In this document: piece by piece, positions 1-8,302 of the stretch
How the letters are laid out: each line of letters opens with the position of its first letter
Position numbering within the stretch: the first letter of the stretch is position 1
Source: a virus
Direction: 5' to 3' (one strand)
IMG/VR virus record: IMGVR_UViG_3300043172_000682
Location: 1-20,773 of that record
DNA length: 20,773 nucleotides
Made by a program: the position numbers and the translations under genes
Notes under the pieces: model-generated
Seen by the model: only the letters and a program-made list of their open reading frames with translations
What the model was told of the DNA's origin: nothing
Databases searched by the model: none

Positions 1-558
1 TTTAGAAACTAATCTAATTCTACCGATTTCGATATCAGTGAAGTCTGCTGACCCACCTTCAGGTACGTACTGAGCTACTAATGTTCCGATTAACTTGTTA
101 ATGTTAATGTTCCCAGTAGGCATTGGTACGATTGTAGCACCCATTTCTTTTACAACTGTTTGGTTGTATAAGAACTCGATTAATTCTTGTGCGTACTCTT
201 CGGGGATTAAGAACCCTCCTGAGTTACCTTGTTCAATTGATTTCTCAACTGAATTTACGAAGTATGTGTCTTTCGCGTATGTAGTTAATAAGAAATCTTT
301 TTGGTACTCGTTCATTGATAACTTAGTTTTACCTTGTAAATTATCTCTTTGGTACAGTACTGCTGATTTTATGAAACGTGTCGCATAAATACCAGCCATA
401 TCTCTTTCTTCGTATTTCTTAATTTGACGTTGCGTTTCGAATAGCAAGTCTGAGTATTTTTTACTTACTGTTTCATTAACATTATCTAATTTTGCTTCGA
501 CTGTTTTTGAAACTCTGTCTGCAACCTCATTTAAAAATTCTTCTTTTTTAAATTCCAT
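1..558 (-). CDS. HK97-fold major capsid protein, N-terminal part (runs off window)
   Basis: The 186 codons visible (the C-terminus lies left of position 1) match the start of an HK97-type major capsid protein, the subunit of the icosahedral head. Residues 1-100 are charged and helical, like the delta domain that acts as scaffold and is cleaved during maturation. The core begins near residue 113 with the family-typical stretch GGFLIPEEYAQELIEF, followed by VKEMGATIVPMPTG and then a strand-rich segment. The start ATG (558-556) follows an AGGAGG ribosome binding site. It lies 15 bases downstream of the protease gene, the standard portal-protease-capsid order. Family assignment rests on motif recognition and synteny. 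Whether the delta domain is cleaved here is inference. Confidence 0.9.
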   Translation of the reverse strand, partial: MEFKKEEFLNEVADRVSKTVEAKLDNVNETVSKKYSDLLFETQRQIKKYEERDMAGIYATRFIKSAVLYQRDNLQGKTKLSMNEYQKDFLLTTYAKDTYFVNSVEKSIEQGNSGGFLIPEEYAQELIEFLYNQTVVKEMGATIVPMPTGNININKLIGTLVAQYVPEGGSADFTDIEIGRIRLVSK

Positions 559-573
559 TTTAAATTCCTCCTA

Positions 574-1035
574 TTATAGTTTGTTTAAAGCTTCTGTTAT
601 AGCTTTACTTAGTTCTTTAGCATCAAGAACTATTTCAATCTCTGAAGCTTTCACTTCATCTATTTCTTCGACACCTTTTTCAATAGGGTCGGTTCCAGCA
701 GGTTCAACTTCTGTTTCAACAACTGTGTCTACTTCTACAGTTTTAATAACTGTTTCTTCAACTTCAATTGTCTTCTCTGGTTCAGTAACTGGAATTACTT
801 CCGTCACTACTTCCGTCACTACTTCGGGTTTTACTTCTACTTTCTCTACTTCTAGAGTTTTAGTTTCAGTTTCAATCGTACTTGCAACTACTTCTACTTC
901 AGTAGTGATGTCCGCTTCCCCTTTGGTAACAGTCCCAGCTAAATCAATAACCTCCTGTAAAGCTTCCTTAACCTTATTGATACTAACTAAAGCATCATCC
1001 GTATTAATAACAAGCTTTATTTCAACTTCTTTCAT
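574..1035 (-). CDS. Possible internally initiated scaffold protein nested in the protease gene
   Basis: An in-frame ATG at 1035-1033 inside the protease gene is preceded by AAGGAGGAG with a 6-base gap, one of the best ribosome binding sites in the window. Initiation there would give a 153-aa acidic protein (starting MKEVEIKLV) comprising only the tail: a helical segment, a Val/Glu/Thr-rich middle and a C-terminal helix. Lambda C/Nu3 is a known precedent for a scaffold made from an internal start in the protease gene. The protease domain ends well before this point, so a separately made scaffold would make functional sense. The start signal is seen; the function is inferred from position and composition. 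Confidence 0.5.
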   Translation of the reverse strand: MKEVEIKLVINTDDALVSINKVKEALQEVIDLAGTVTKGEADITTEVEVVASTIETETKTLEVEKVEVKPEVVTEVVTEVIPVTEPEKTIEVEETVIKTVEVDTVVETEVEPAGTDPIEKGVEEIDEVKASEIEIVLDAKELSKAITEALNKL

Positions 1036-1695
1036 AGCGTTCTCCTCCTTATGTTCAGGTCCACCATTTTGCAAGTCTTCCTTTGTCTCTGTTTGAGGGT
1101 CTTCTATTACTTCTTTGACTCCTTCTTGTATTTCTAATTCTTTCTGTAACAATGCTTCCACTTCTTCAATAACTTTTGTAAGGCTTCCGTTACAGAATTT
1201 GTCAAAACTTTTAATTTCTATTATGTCTAAGTCCCCACTACCAATTCCTTTAGCTAGTGCCTCTGGATTTGCTGGTACTGTTACCGCAGACAATTCTAGT
1301 AACTCTTGTTTTGTAATTACAAATACTCCGTCGTCATTGAATTCCCAGTCTTTTACGATAAATCCAACTGATGTAGCGTTTAAATATCCACCTTTGAATA
1401 ATTTATAAGCTGTTAGCGCAAAGTCGTATTCTTCAGCTGCAAATTTAATGTCGAAGATTAACTTGTCGTCCTCAACAAATACTTTTAGTGCTTTCCCTAT
1501 TGGTAATGCACCGTAGTCATGCCCCCATAAAAATACTGGATTCTTTTTGTAGTTCTTTAAGTCCCAACCTTTAGCCTTGACACTATCTCCTTGTCTGTCA
1601 ACTGCCTCGGTTGAACCAATCATTCTAAGTACAAAATCCTCGTCCTCTACTGCCTTAGCCTGAATCATCAATGATAAATTTTTTATCTTGCTCAT
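574..1695 (-). CDS. HK97-type prohead protease (S78 family) with long scaffold-like C-terminal extension
   Basis: Residues 1 to about 160 match the HK97 prohead protease: strand-rich core, His59 in FLWGHDYG, Ser109 in ATSVGF, and Glu134 in ELSAVTVPANPEA, the expected catalytic neighbourhood. It would cleave scaffold and capsid delta domains inside the prohead. The remaining roughly 210 residues are an acidic, Val/Glu/Thr-rich tail with VTEV-type repeats and a helical C-terminus (KELSKAITEALNKL), unlike a plain protease and resembling a fused scaffold. I chose ATG 1695 over the in-frame ATG 1716 because GGGAGGTGA sits 8 bases upstream of 1695. The gene overlaps the end of the portal gene by 41 bases. 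An internal, well-placed start occurs at 1035 (separate entry). Confidence 0.88.
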   Translation of the reverse strand: MSKIKNLSLMIQAKAVEDEDFVLRMIGSTEAVDRQGDSVKAKGWDLKNYKKNPVFLWGHDYGALPIGKALKVFVEDDKLIFDIKFAAEEYDFALTAYKLFKGGYLNATSVGFIVKDWEFNDDGVFVITKQELLELSAVTVPANPEALAKGIGSGDLDIIEIKSFDKFCNGSLTKVIEEVEALLQKELEIQEGVKEVIEDPQTETKEDLQNGGPEHKEENAMKEVEIKLVINTDDALVSINKVKEALQEVIDLAGTVTKGEADITTEVEVVASTIETETKTLEVEKVEVKPEVVTEVVTEVIPVTEPEKTIEVEETVIKTVEVDTVVETEVEPAGTDPIEKGVEEIDEVKASEIEIVLDAKELSKAITEALNKL

Positions 1696-2968
1696 CTTGT
1701 GGTTCACCTCCCTCATCTGTGCTTCCGTCGATTATCTCTTCGGTATTTAAATCTATAATAGTTATTTTTCCTTTGAAAATTAACCTATTACCTTGTCCAT
1801 TAGGTAGTGCTGCTAAGTTCATATTTAATAAGTCCCCAACTCTACCTCTGTACTCATCGATTGTAATTCCACCTAATTGGTAGGCTTCATTTATCGATTT
1901 CATTTCAAACTCTTTATCTTCAACAGTTTCCCTATCGAATAGGAAAATCAAGTCTTCACTATTTTTGAATTGTTTTAATAATTGCCAAGTTATTACTTCT
2001 TCAAATTCTATTAATTGTGGGTGTATAACTTGTTTTAAATATATATCTTGTGCCGCAACTACAGTAGCTTTATTTGAATTCTCTACATTCCCCATTATTT
2101 CAGGTGGAATTCCAAAATGCTGAATAGCTAAATCTCTATAGAACTTACGTGACTCTACAAAGTCCATTTCTCTATTCGACGTATTTAATATGTGTACTTT
2201 AGCGTCCCAGTTTAGGAATGCTGCTTTGTTTGAATTTCCTATCCCACCAAACTTCTGAAACCATCTTCTCTCTGCATTTTGAATTTCTTCATCATCAGTT
2301 TCGTCTGGTGCTGTTATAAGTATGTTTGGTGTTGCGTCATTGAAGAAGAACCTCTTAGCGAATTTCGCCATATATTCATCAGTTTCAACTTCGTCCCCGA
2401 TTTGTTCTACTCTACCAATACCCCTTCCCGTTGGGTCAAGTGGGTTTGGATTTTTACGATAAAACATATCTTCTGGTGCTACTCTAAACTGACTTCCTTC
2501 GGACCCATTTACTAAGTAGAAAGGGTCAGAGTTGGTTGGTGTATCCTTAACCCATCCGGGCGGGATAAACCATAAGAACTCTGGGTTACCAGCTTTATCT
2601 CGTTCAATTATTGCGAAAGATTCACCACGTACTAAATAATGTACTTGTGATAAATACAAATCGGCTGAACCAGTTAAGTGATAAACTTCGTTCGGTTGAT
2701 ATAATAGGTCTAGTAATGGGTGGTCTTCTAATGGTATTAGTTCCGCACCTTTCTTTCTATATACCTTACCCTTTGTTACTGAAATGTCTATTGACATCTT
2801 TGTAATTGGTGTTAGCCTAGGGCTCGTATTATAAAGTTCTAACCATTCCTTTCCTTTTCTTCTTGGGGGATTACTCCTAATAGGCACCATAAATTGGCCG
2901 TACTGTGAGTTACGAAGGTCACTGAATAATGATTTAAGTCCTAGTGCTGATAATACGGCTTTATTCAT
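1655..2968 (-). CDS. HK97-family portal protein
   Basis: This 437-aa protein is close to the usual length of phage portal proteins (pfam04860 type). The portal is the dodecameric ring at one head vertex through which DNA is packaged and to which the tail joins. Recognisable stretches are the N-terminal region with PLLDLLYQPNE, the ARG-like VRGESFAIIERD, then FFFNDATPNILIT, and the late HFGIPPEIMGNVENS segment followed by an ATVVAAQDIYLKQVIHPQ helix, which is highly typical of the family. The ATG at 2968 has a GAGGAGGGG binding site. The 3' end overlaps the protease start by 41 bases, suggesting coupled translation. Confidence 0.93.
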   Translation of the reverse strand: MNKAVLSALGLKSLFSDLRNSQYGQFMVPIRSNPPRRKGKEWLELYNTSPRLTPITKMSIDISVTKGKVYRKKGAELIPLEDHPLLDLLYQPNEVYHLTGSADLYLSQVHYLVRGESFAIIERDKAGNPEFLWFIPPGWVKDTPTNSDPFYLVNGSEGSQFRVAPEDMFYRKNPNPLDPTGRGIGRVEQIGDEVETDEYMAKFAKRFFFNDATPNILITAPDETDDEEIQNAERRWFQKFGGIGNSNKAAFLNWDAKVHILNTSNREMDFVESRKFYRDLAIQHFGIPPEIMGNVENSNKATVVAAQDIYLKQVIHPQLIEFEEVITWQLLKQFKNSEDLIFLFDRETVEDKEFEMKSINEAYQLGGITIDEYRGRVGDLLNMNLAALPNGQGNRLIFKGKITIIDLNTEEIIDGSTDEGGEPQDEQDKKFIIDDSG

Positions 2969-2993
2969 ATTTTCCCCTCCTCATATATTATTT

Positions 2994-5438
2994 TTATAAC
3001 TTAACTATATTAAAGGCTGCTCCAGGAGACAAATCAAAATCTTTAGTCCCAGTACACTCTCCATATATTTCTACATAATCGTTAGCTGATAATGAAAGTA
3101 ATCTAGAAAATCCTAATGTTATTATAGTATTATCTATCGTTGTATATCTTTCACCTAAGTCAGCTGCTTGTGAACCATTAACATATATAAATAGAGAATA
3201 TGTTTCGTTTCTTTTTATTAGTGCTGAACCAGTAAATTCTATCTTGTAAACACCATCAGATAAAGCTGTTATCCTATTATTAGAAGTACTTAATGTAGTT
3301 CCATTACTTACTCCTGCTGTATTCCATACTATTTTTGTTGGTGAACCAACTGATTGATTACCTCTAGCCACCATATATAATTCTCCATATTCGGAAGTTC
3401 CGAATGATGGTTTATTATTAATATAACTTTCTGCTCCTGAGTTTGCTTCATCCCAATCAGCTTGAACGTTACTTACTTTAGCTGTATTAGCTTGAACTGC
3501 TGAATCATTAGCGATATCAACATCAGCTTTGATTGTTTCATCTAAGGTAGGATTCTCAATAGTAAATTCTACATTACCATTGTTACTCAATTTATCAATT
3601 AAATATCCTGTTGAAGCATCATCTGCTGAAGCTTTAACAAGTTCATCTGTTGAGAATCTCCCAGCTGTTCTACAATCTTCAATATCTTTATCTCTTATAT
3701 CTTTTGGATTATCATTCTTATCTACTTTAATTTCTAATACTGCTATACATACGCTGTCAGCTGGTAATAATGGTAAGTCTGCTGAGTCTTTCTTTTCAGC
3801 GGTAGGTCCAGCTATAGATTTAATAACTTCATCAACATCTACATATATAGCCACTAAAGCATGTTGATAATTTACGAACCCTGCGTAATGGTCTACTCCT
3901 AAGTATCCATTCTCTAGGTCATAAGTTCCGCCAGATGCTATTGTTTTTACAACACCATCTATTAAGTAAGTTCCTGAAGTATAATCAACTGTTTGGTTTT
4001 TTGGTGAGTGTTCTGATACACTTAAACCGCTTATCCAATCGTCCCCACCACCATTATCTAGTATGTTGTCGATTTTTAATTTATCTTCTGCTGACATAGC
4101 CCCATCTGTAGATTGTGTAACTAGATTAACCTTAACTTCTTGTCCAGTTAAATCTAGTGTTTCTTGTGTTGTATCTCCTGCTTCTAATGTAACATCACCA
4201 GAATTACTTCCTGATTGATTACCAAGTTTTGTCTTCTCAGTGTCTGTAAATGCATTAGTATCAGCGTTGTTTTCATATGCTGTTTTAATCTCAGCATCTG
4301 ATGGATTAACTTCCGCACCTGCTTCTATACCACCTAGTTTAGTTCTTTCTGTATCTGAGAATATTTTATTATTAGTACCCTCGACCATATTCTCCATATC
4401 GAAAGCATCCTCCTCTACTAGGTTAGGGTCATATACGGACTTCTCCATATCCCCAGTCCCACTAGCGGGTTTATTTTTTATATAGTCGTCTTCAGATGCG
4501 TTTGATTGATTCCAATCACTTTGGACATTAACCTCTGCACCACCTTCTATATTATTTAATTTTGTTTTTTCAATGTCTGTAAATGCGTTTGTATCAGCAT
4601 TACTTTCATACATTGTTTTTATTAGTGCTTCATCATTTTCAGTTACCAATTCTGCAAATTCAAATTCTTGAAAATCAAGCTCTAAATACGGGATTCCTCC
4701 TCCGGGAAGTGCTGATATGAATTCCACACCAAGAAGTGTTCCGGGACTTGAATTCCAAAATCCTTCAGTACGGAAAGTCTCTCCATTCAGTATCCTTGTA
4801 GGTGTTGCACCATCTATATAATATAAGTCAATAAAATGTGTTCCTGCACCCATAAGGTCTATACCTTCACCATTGTCAAATCTAAACTTATCTGGATATG
4901 ATAATATAACTTCTCCAGTAGCAAGTGATATTAGTTGTACCCTAAAATTCATTACGTCTCCTGTTGTCTTGAAATAAATACCATTTATTATATTATTTCT
5001 AGTTGCCGTAAGGTCATATTCTAAAGGAGATGTTAACTCTGTATCATCTGTAGATTGTAATACTTCGTGTAGTTCCGCTTCTGCTGGAACATCGAATGTT
5101 CTTCCTGTTCCTGTTTTATCAATTTCTTGATAAGGTACTTGATAACGGATACCAGTTACTTTTGACCTCGCTATAAGTTGAGGTCCTGATGCTTGAAGGT
5201 CTAATGCGTCTCCTAGAGTATAGGTAGAACCTACTGAATCTACACCTTTTTCCGCTATTATTTGTTCTGTAAATCTTATTTTTCCATCGCCATCTTGTGA
5301 TGCCGTACTATTTTCAAAAGAGCCGCCAGCTGCTTTATATGGTATATTTGGGTTTGTTGTATTATCAACAGTACCTCCACCACCTTGTGCCGCTTTAGCT
5401 AGTGCTCTAGCTACTAAATCTACGCTTCGTCTACTCAT
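2994..5438 (-). CDS. Large fibre-like virion protein with repeats and C-terminal jelly-roll-like domain
   Basis: This 814-aa protein resembles phage fibre or appendage proteins. Residues 278-324, 359-378 and 390-406 carry the familiar fibre repeats ADTNAFTD.EKTKL..IE.GAEVN, and DW(N/D)..N.(S/A)E..YI.NKP occurs near 308-324 and 660-677. Residues about 465-590 form a globular domain (repeat-free, with Trp468). Residues about 684-814 are strand-rich, with a C1q/TNF-like jelly-roll pattern (GVYKIEFTGSAL and later NDYVEIYGEC), a common trimeric receptor- or surface-binding tip. The ATG at 5438 overlaps the upstream stop as TAATG. Its place between the terminase and portal genes is unusual for a tail fibre and fits a head or neck fibre. 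That location is inference. Confidence 0.75.
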   Translation of the reverse strand: MSRRSVDLVARALAKAAQGGGGTVDNTTNPNIPYKAAGGSFENSTASQDGDGKIRFTEQIIAEKGVDSVGSTYTLGDALDLQASGPQLIARSKVTGIRYQVPYQEIDKTGTGRTFDVPAEAELHEVLQSTDDTELTSPLEYDLTATRNNIINGIYFKTTGDVMNFRVQLISLATGEVILSYPDKFRFDNGEGIDLMGAGTHFIDLYYIDGATPTRILNGETFRTEGFWNSSPGTLLGVEFISALPGGGIPYLELDFQEFEFAELVTENDEALIKTMYESNADTNAFTDIEKTKLNNIEGGAEVNVQSDWNQSNASEDDYIKNKPASGTGDMEKSVYDPNLVEEDAFDMENMVEGTNNKIFSDTERTKLGGIEAGAEVNPSDAEIKTAYENNADTNAFTDTEKTKLGNQSGSNSGDVTLEAGDTTQETLDLTGQEVKVNLVTQSTDGAMSAEDKLKIDNILDNGGGDDWISGLSVSEHSPKNQTVDYTSGTYLIDGVVKTIASGGTYDLENGYLGVDHYAGFVNYQHALVAIYVDVDEVIKSIAGPTAEKKDSADLPLLPADSVCIAVLEIKVDKNDNPKDIRDKDIEDCRTAGRFSTDELVKASADDASTGYLIDKLSNNGNVEFTIENPTLDETIKADVDIANDSAVQANTAKVSNVQADWDEANSGAESYINNKPSFGTSEYGELYMVARGNQSVGSPTKIVWNTAGVSNGTTLSTSNNRITALSDGVYKIEFTGSALIKRNETYSLFIYVNGSQAADLGERYTTIDNTIITLGFSRLLSLSANDYVEIYGECTGTKDFDLSPGAAFNIVKL

Positions 5439-5779
5439 TATACTGTCACCACCGCTTCAGCAGTAAGTGTCCCATTACCTAATGAACCTACATTAAGCCT
5501 AAAGAAATCCGCTCCAACTGGTGTAACCGAGTATATTGAGCTTACTGCGTTGGTATATGTTGGTTGAAGTGCTGCCGTTGCAATTTCATAAACGGCTATT
5601 GGATACCAGTCGCCTGATGGTCCTTTCACTTCAAATGTCATATCATAACTTGTAGAATCTGTTTTTACTTCAACCATTATTTCAGCTGTACCTATAAACA
5701 TTCTTATTAATTCTATCTCAGTTCCAACTGCTGGAGCCGAAATATTGTCGTGTAGTACTTGTTTAAATCTTTTTGGCAT
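5438..5779 (-). CDS. Small beta-rich protein, likely virion associated
   Basis: I do not recognise the family. The protein (113 aa from this start) has no transmembrane segment or signal peptide and a run of alternating hydrophobic residues typical of a beta-sandwich: IELIRMFIGTAEIMVEV, DMTFEVKGPSGDWYPIAVYEI and FFRLNVGSLGNGTLTAEAVV. I prefer ATG 5779 over the upstream GTG 5788 because AGGAAGG lies 9 bases before the ATG and would be adjacent to the GTG. It lies between large terminase and the fibre gene and shares a TAATG overlap with the fibre gene, so the two are probably translated together. A base or adaptor for the fibre, or a decoration protein, are both possible. Confidence 0.6.
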   Translation of the reverse strand: MPKRFKQVLHDNISAPAVGTEIELIRMFIGTAEIMVEVKTDSTSYDMTFEVKGPSGDWYPIAVYEIATAALQPTYTNAVSSIYSVTPVGADFFRLNVGSLGNGTLTAEAVVTV

Positions 5780-5805
5780 TACACTCACCTTCCTAATATA
5801 TTATA

Positions 5806-7413
5806 TTAGAAAATGCGGATACGCTTTCTTTTCTTACGTCTCTGTAAATATATTCTATCCAATAGTTGTGAAAATGAATCTGCCATATCATCGTGCTTTA
5901 AATGTGGGAATCCACATATTTGAACTTTAAAGTCCTCAGCCCAATGATTTTCCGTTTTCTGTTTCGATGTGTCTGTCGCAGGTATCCAAACATTTCCTGC
6001 TTCTACGAATGGTGATACTGCAACCATTCTCGCTTCCTTACTTGCTAGTGGGTTGAAAGGAATAATTCCCGGAACAGCGTCGCTTAATAATTCAATTACA
6101 GCTGGTCCGTTCGCTTTGTCCTCCACTACTATTTCTATAGGAATATTAATTCCTCTTTCTCTTAATTCTTCATACCAATAGGCTTCAACATTCTGTACCG
6201 CCACGATAGTTTTTGTAATCCCTATATTTTCTTCCTTGGCGCCTATAATATATGTATTTACACCATTTGTTAATCCCACAGTATAAGCTACATTATCTGT
6301 TTTATTTCCTTCCTTGAAGTTCAAATCCCAAGATATTACTATCCAATATTTCTTCAACCTACTTCTTAAGTCCTCTGTATTAAAGGAATCAAGTGGTAGT
6401 ACGTGCCAATTTTTAAAGTCGTCTCCATCTATGATATTTCCACTTGTAGGAGTCGGGTTTTGCTGTTGTTGCGCACTGAATGTAATAGAACCTAATTCTA
6501 TTTTCAGTTGTTTTACCCAGTCTGGCCCCATTCTTTCAGGCCATAATACCTCGCCCACTTTATACTCGTGTACTTTTCCACTAATTGGATATGTAAATAT
6601 CCTATCCTCAATAGCTTCTATTGGTACTATAATAAATTTGTAAAATGGATAATTTTCTTTAATGAATCCACTTACATCATTTACGTGTAATCTTTGTTGT
6701 ATATTTACAATGACTCCTTTATTGAAATCATTTAAACGTGTTGGTAATGTTTGAGTTAAGAAGTTAATTGCTTTCTTTCTTTCTGACTCACTTTCTGCTT
6801 GTTTCGGGTTCTGTAGGTCATCTAATATTATAATGTCTCCACCTTTACCAGTTAATGTCCCACCGATAGAAGTACTAAACATCATTCCTTGTGCCTCGTT
6901 TTCAAAAAACCCTTTTGCATCTTGTTCTTTCTTTAATATTACATAATCGCCCCAGTTTTCTAAGAACCAGTCGCTTTTTAATATCTCTCTTCTTTTCTTA
7001 TTTATATCTAGCGATAAATCACCAGAATAAGATACTACTATAAATTTAATTGCTGGATTATGTATCCACGCCCATACTGGGAAGAATACACTAGCCAACA
7101 ATGTTTTCATTGCACGGGTTGGTATATTAATACATATCCTAGTATTTAAATCATTTTCAATATGGTCTAGTACTCTTTCGGGGCTAATATCTAACTTATC
7201 CCCAGCTATATAATGTAATGACATTAATGTTAATTCTTCTGCCAAATATTCGATATGCCAATTTGCACTGAATTCAACTCCGGGCTCAATTATTTTCCAA
7301 GCCTGTTTCGTAAATTCTAGTAAACTCTTTTCAGCCATAAGCTTCTCTAATAGTTTTTTACCACCATTCATTTTCAGTGTGTTTATTAATTCCTGCTTTT
7401 TAGTCAATGTCAA
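5806..7413 (-). CDS. Terminase large subunit (ATPase and nuclease)
   Basis: This is the packaging motor that pumps DNA into the prohead and cuts the concatemer. Residues 97-105 (IPTRAMKTL) sit where the Walker A loop is expected, in the variant form many phage terminases have. IIILDD (194-199) is Walker B. QQRLHVNDVSGF (from 239) fits the coupling motif. The RNase H-like nuclease domain shows SWD with Asp363, VVEDK with Glu431/Asp432, and KHDDMADSF with Asp508, Asp509 and Asp512. Length (about 535 aa) is normal. The first possible codon is TTG 7413, with a second TTG at 7407. Neither has a strong binding site, and translation is probably coupled to the small subunit gene, which it overlaps by 14 bases. 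Confidence 0.95.
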   Translation of the reverse strand: MTLTKKQELINTLKMNGGKKLLEKLMAEKSLLEFTKQAWKIIEPGVEFSANWHIEYLAEELTLMSLHYIAGDKLDISPERVLDHIENDLNTRICINIPTRAMKTLLASVFFPVWAWIHNPAIKFIVVSYSGDLSLDINKKRREILKSDWFLENWGDYVILKKEQDAKGFFENEAQGMMFSTSIGGTLTGKGGDIIILDDLQNPKQAESESERKKAINFLTQTLPTRLNDFNKGVIVNIQQRLHVNDVSGFIKENYPFYKFIIVPIEAIEDRIFTYPISGKVHEYKVGEVLWPERMGPDWVKQLKIELGSITFSAQQQQNPTPTSGNIIDGDDFKNWHVLPLDSFNTEDLRSRLKKYWIVISWDLNFKEGNKTDNVAYTVGLTNGVNTYIIGAKEENIGITKTIVAVQNVEAYWYEELRERGINIPIEIVVEDKANGPAVIELLSDAVPGIIPFNPLASKEARMVAVSPFVEAGNVWIPATDTSKQKTENHWAEDFKVQICGFPHLKHDDMADSFSQLLDRIYLQRRKKRKRIRIF

Positions 7414-7930
7414 TCACTTCTACATCATCTGACATCTCAAGCATTAATTTTCTAAGTTCTGAAACAGTCAACTCTTTTAATATACCTAAGTCGTGTTCAA
7501 CTTTAGTAGTAGTTTCTATTTGCCTTTTATCTGAATATTCTTTACTTTTCTTATTACTAAGAATATATTTCTGTGCCGTTGCATTTCCCCTCGCGTACTT
7601 TGTAATAGTAACAATCTCACCAGTTTTAGGCACAACTGCCTGTTCTTCGTACTCATAACCAATGGCTTCCCTGAATGTAGCGGACTCAACTGCGTGTATC
7701 ATTTCATTCATTCCATCTCGATAAGCTGCTTCCAACTCTGGTACACTTCGTTTTAGCCTATAAAAAGAAGAAGGAGTGATATCCAGTATTACTGCTATCT
7801 CCCTATCTGTTTTATTTTGACCTTTCATTGAAGTAATTTTGTCTAAGTATGGTTCTACTTTTCTTACATACATTGCTGTGCGTGGGTCTTTATCTTGTTT
7901 AGCAACAACATTTTGTACTCCTGTCGTCAT
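7400..7930 (-). CDS. Terminase small subunit
   Basis: The small subunit recognises phage DNA and feeds it to the large subunit. The 176-aa protein has a helix-turn-helix in its first half (KTDREIAVILDITPSSFYRLKRSVPEL), then an oligomerisation-like helical region (AAYRDGMNEMIHAVESATFREA), and ends acidic (MSDDVEVIDID). The assignment is supported by its place directly upstream of large terminase. I chose ATG 7930, with GGGAGGT 7 bases upstream, rather than the frame-open start at 7972. The 7972 start coincides with the -10 box of the promoter and so would lie upstream of the transcript start. Confidence 0.88.
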   Translation of the reverse strand: MTTGVQNVVAKQDKDPRTAMYVRKVEPYLDKITSMKGQNKTDREIAVILDITPSSFYRLKRSVPELEAAYRDGMNEMIHAVESATFREAIGYEYEEQAVVPKTGEIVTITKYARGNATAQKYILSNKKSKEYSDKRQIETTTKVEHDLGILKELTVSELRKLMLEMSDDVEVIDID

Positions 7931-7971
7931 ATAAACAACCTCCCTCAGCATGATATTTAATAATATAACCA

Positions 7972-8000
7972 ATTATAACACATTAAAGTAAATAAAGCAA
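7972..8000 (-). promoter_or_regulatory. Leftward sigma70-type promoter of the head/packaging operon
   Basis: Read on the minus strand, TTGCTT (8000-7995), a 17-base spacer and TATAAT (7977-7972) form a near-consensus promoter, and TG one base upstream of the -10 box makes it an extended -10. The expected start near 7965 leaves about 35 bases of leader before the small terminase ATG. A consensus promoter suggests reading by unaided host RNA polymerase, though nearby repeats could add control. Confidence 0.8.
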
Positions 8001-8170
8001 GAGCAATAAGGAATTTCTTTCACAAACTTTCCGGTTTTTAGTTAACTCAAGCAAAGTTTCCATTTAAGGGTTAACTTTTCCCTATTATCTTATATTTTAT
8101 AGTTTTAAGTATGTGTAAAATAGGATAGTTTAGTAGTATATATATATTTATAGTATTAACCTTTGATATT

Positions 8171-8208
8171 TAAGAGGGGGGGTATCTATTATATAAGAGG
8201 GGGGGGTA
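8171..8208 (+). repeat. Twin G-tract direct repeat upstream of rightward promoter
   Basis: TAAGA followed by seven G and TA (8171-8184) recurs as TAAGA followed by eight G and TA (8194-8208), offset by 23 bases, about two helical turns. The pair ends about 30 bases before the -35 box of the rightward promoter, a plausible activator position. Nothing in the window identifies the binding protein. Confidence 0.6.
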
Positions 8209-8237
8209 GCCATTTTGAACAATTATTTTTTTACCTC

Positions 8238-8266
8238 TTGACTAACCAACCTTATTAATATATAAT
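8238..8266 (+). promoter_or_regulatory. Rightward sigma70-type promoter of small-gene operon 1
   Basis: TTGACT (8238-8243), a 17-base spacer and TATAAT (8261-8266) make a near-perfect promoter. The expected start near 8273 falls in a GTTAAC palindrome and leaves about 30 bases of leader before the first gene. Confidence 0.85.
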
Positions 8267-8302
8267 AGAGTTAACTTAGTGTTATGAGGGGGAAATTAAA
8301 AA

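Larger units (their letters stand above)
7931..8302. other. Divergent intergenic control region
   Basis: No gene is visible here. It separates the leftward structural operon from the rightward small-gene operon and holds one consensus promoter for each. Three GTTAAC palindromes occur at 8041, 8070 and 8270, the last right at the expected rightward transcript start. An AAACTTT/AAAGTTT inverted pair lies near 8024-8059, and two G-tract repeats lie at 8171-8208. These are reasonable operator candidates, but no regulator gene is visible in the window. Confidence 0.7.

Noticed and set aside
581-1096. 171-codon plus-strand frame opposite the protease tail
   Set aside because: It is a Ser/Thr/Val low-complexity mirror of the repetitive acidic tail. 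The minus-strand protein has clear protease motifs and binding sites.
3529-4485. Plus-strand frames within the fibre gene
   Set aside because: Composition is Ser/Leu-rich shadow sequence with no binding sites. The minus-strand fibre has recognised repeats in one continuous frame.
7931-7972. N-terminal extension of the small terminase
   Set aside because: The upstream ATG coincides with the -10 box of the leftward promoter, and the downstream ATG 7930 has a strong binding site.
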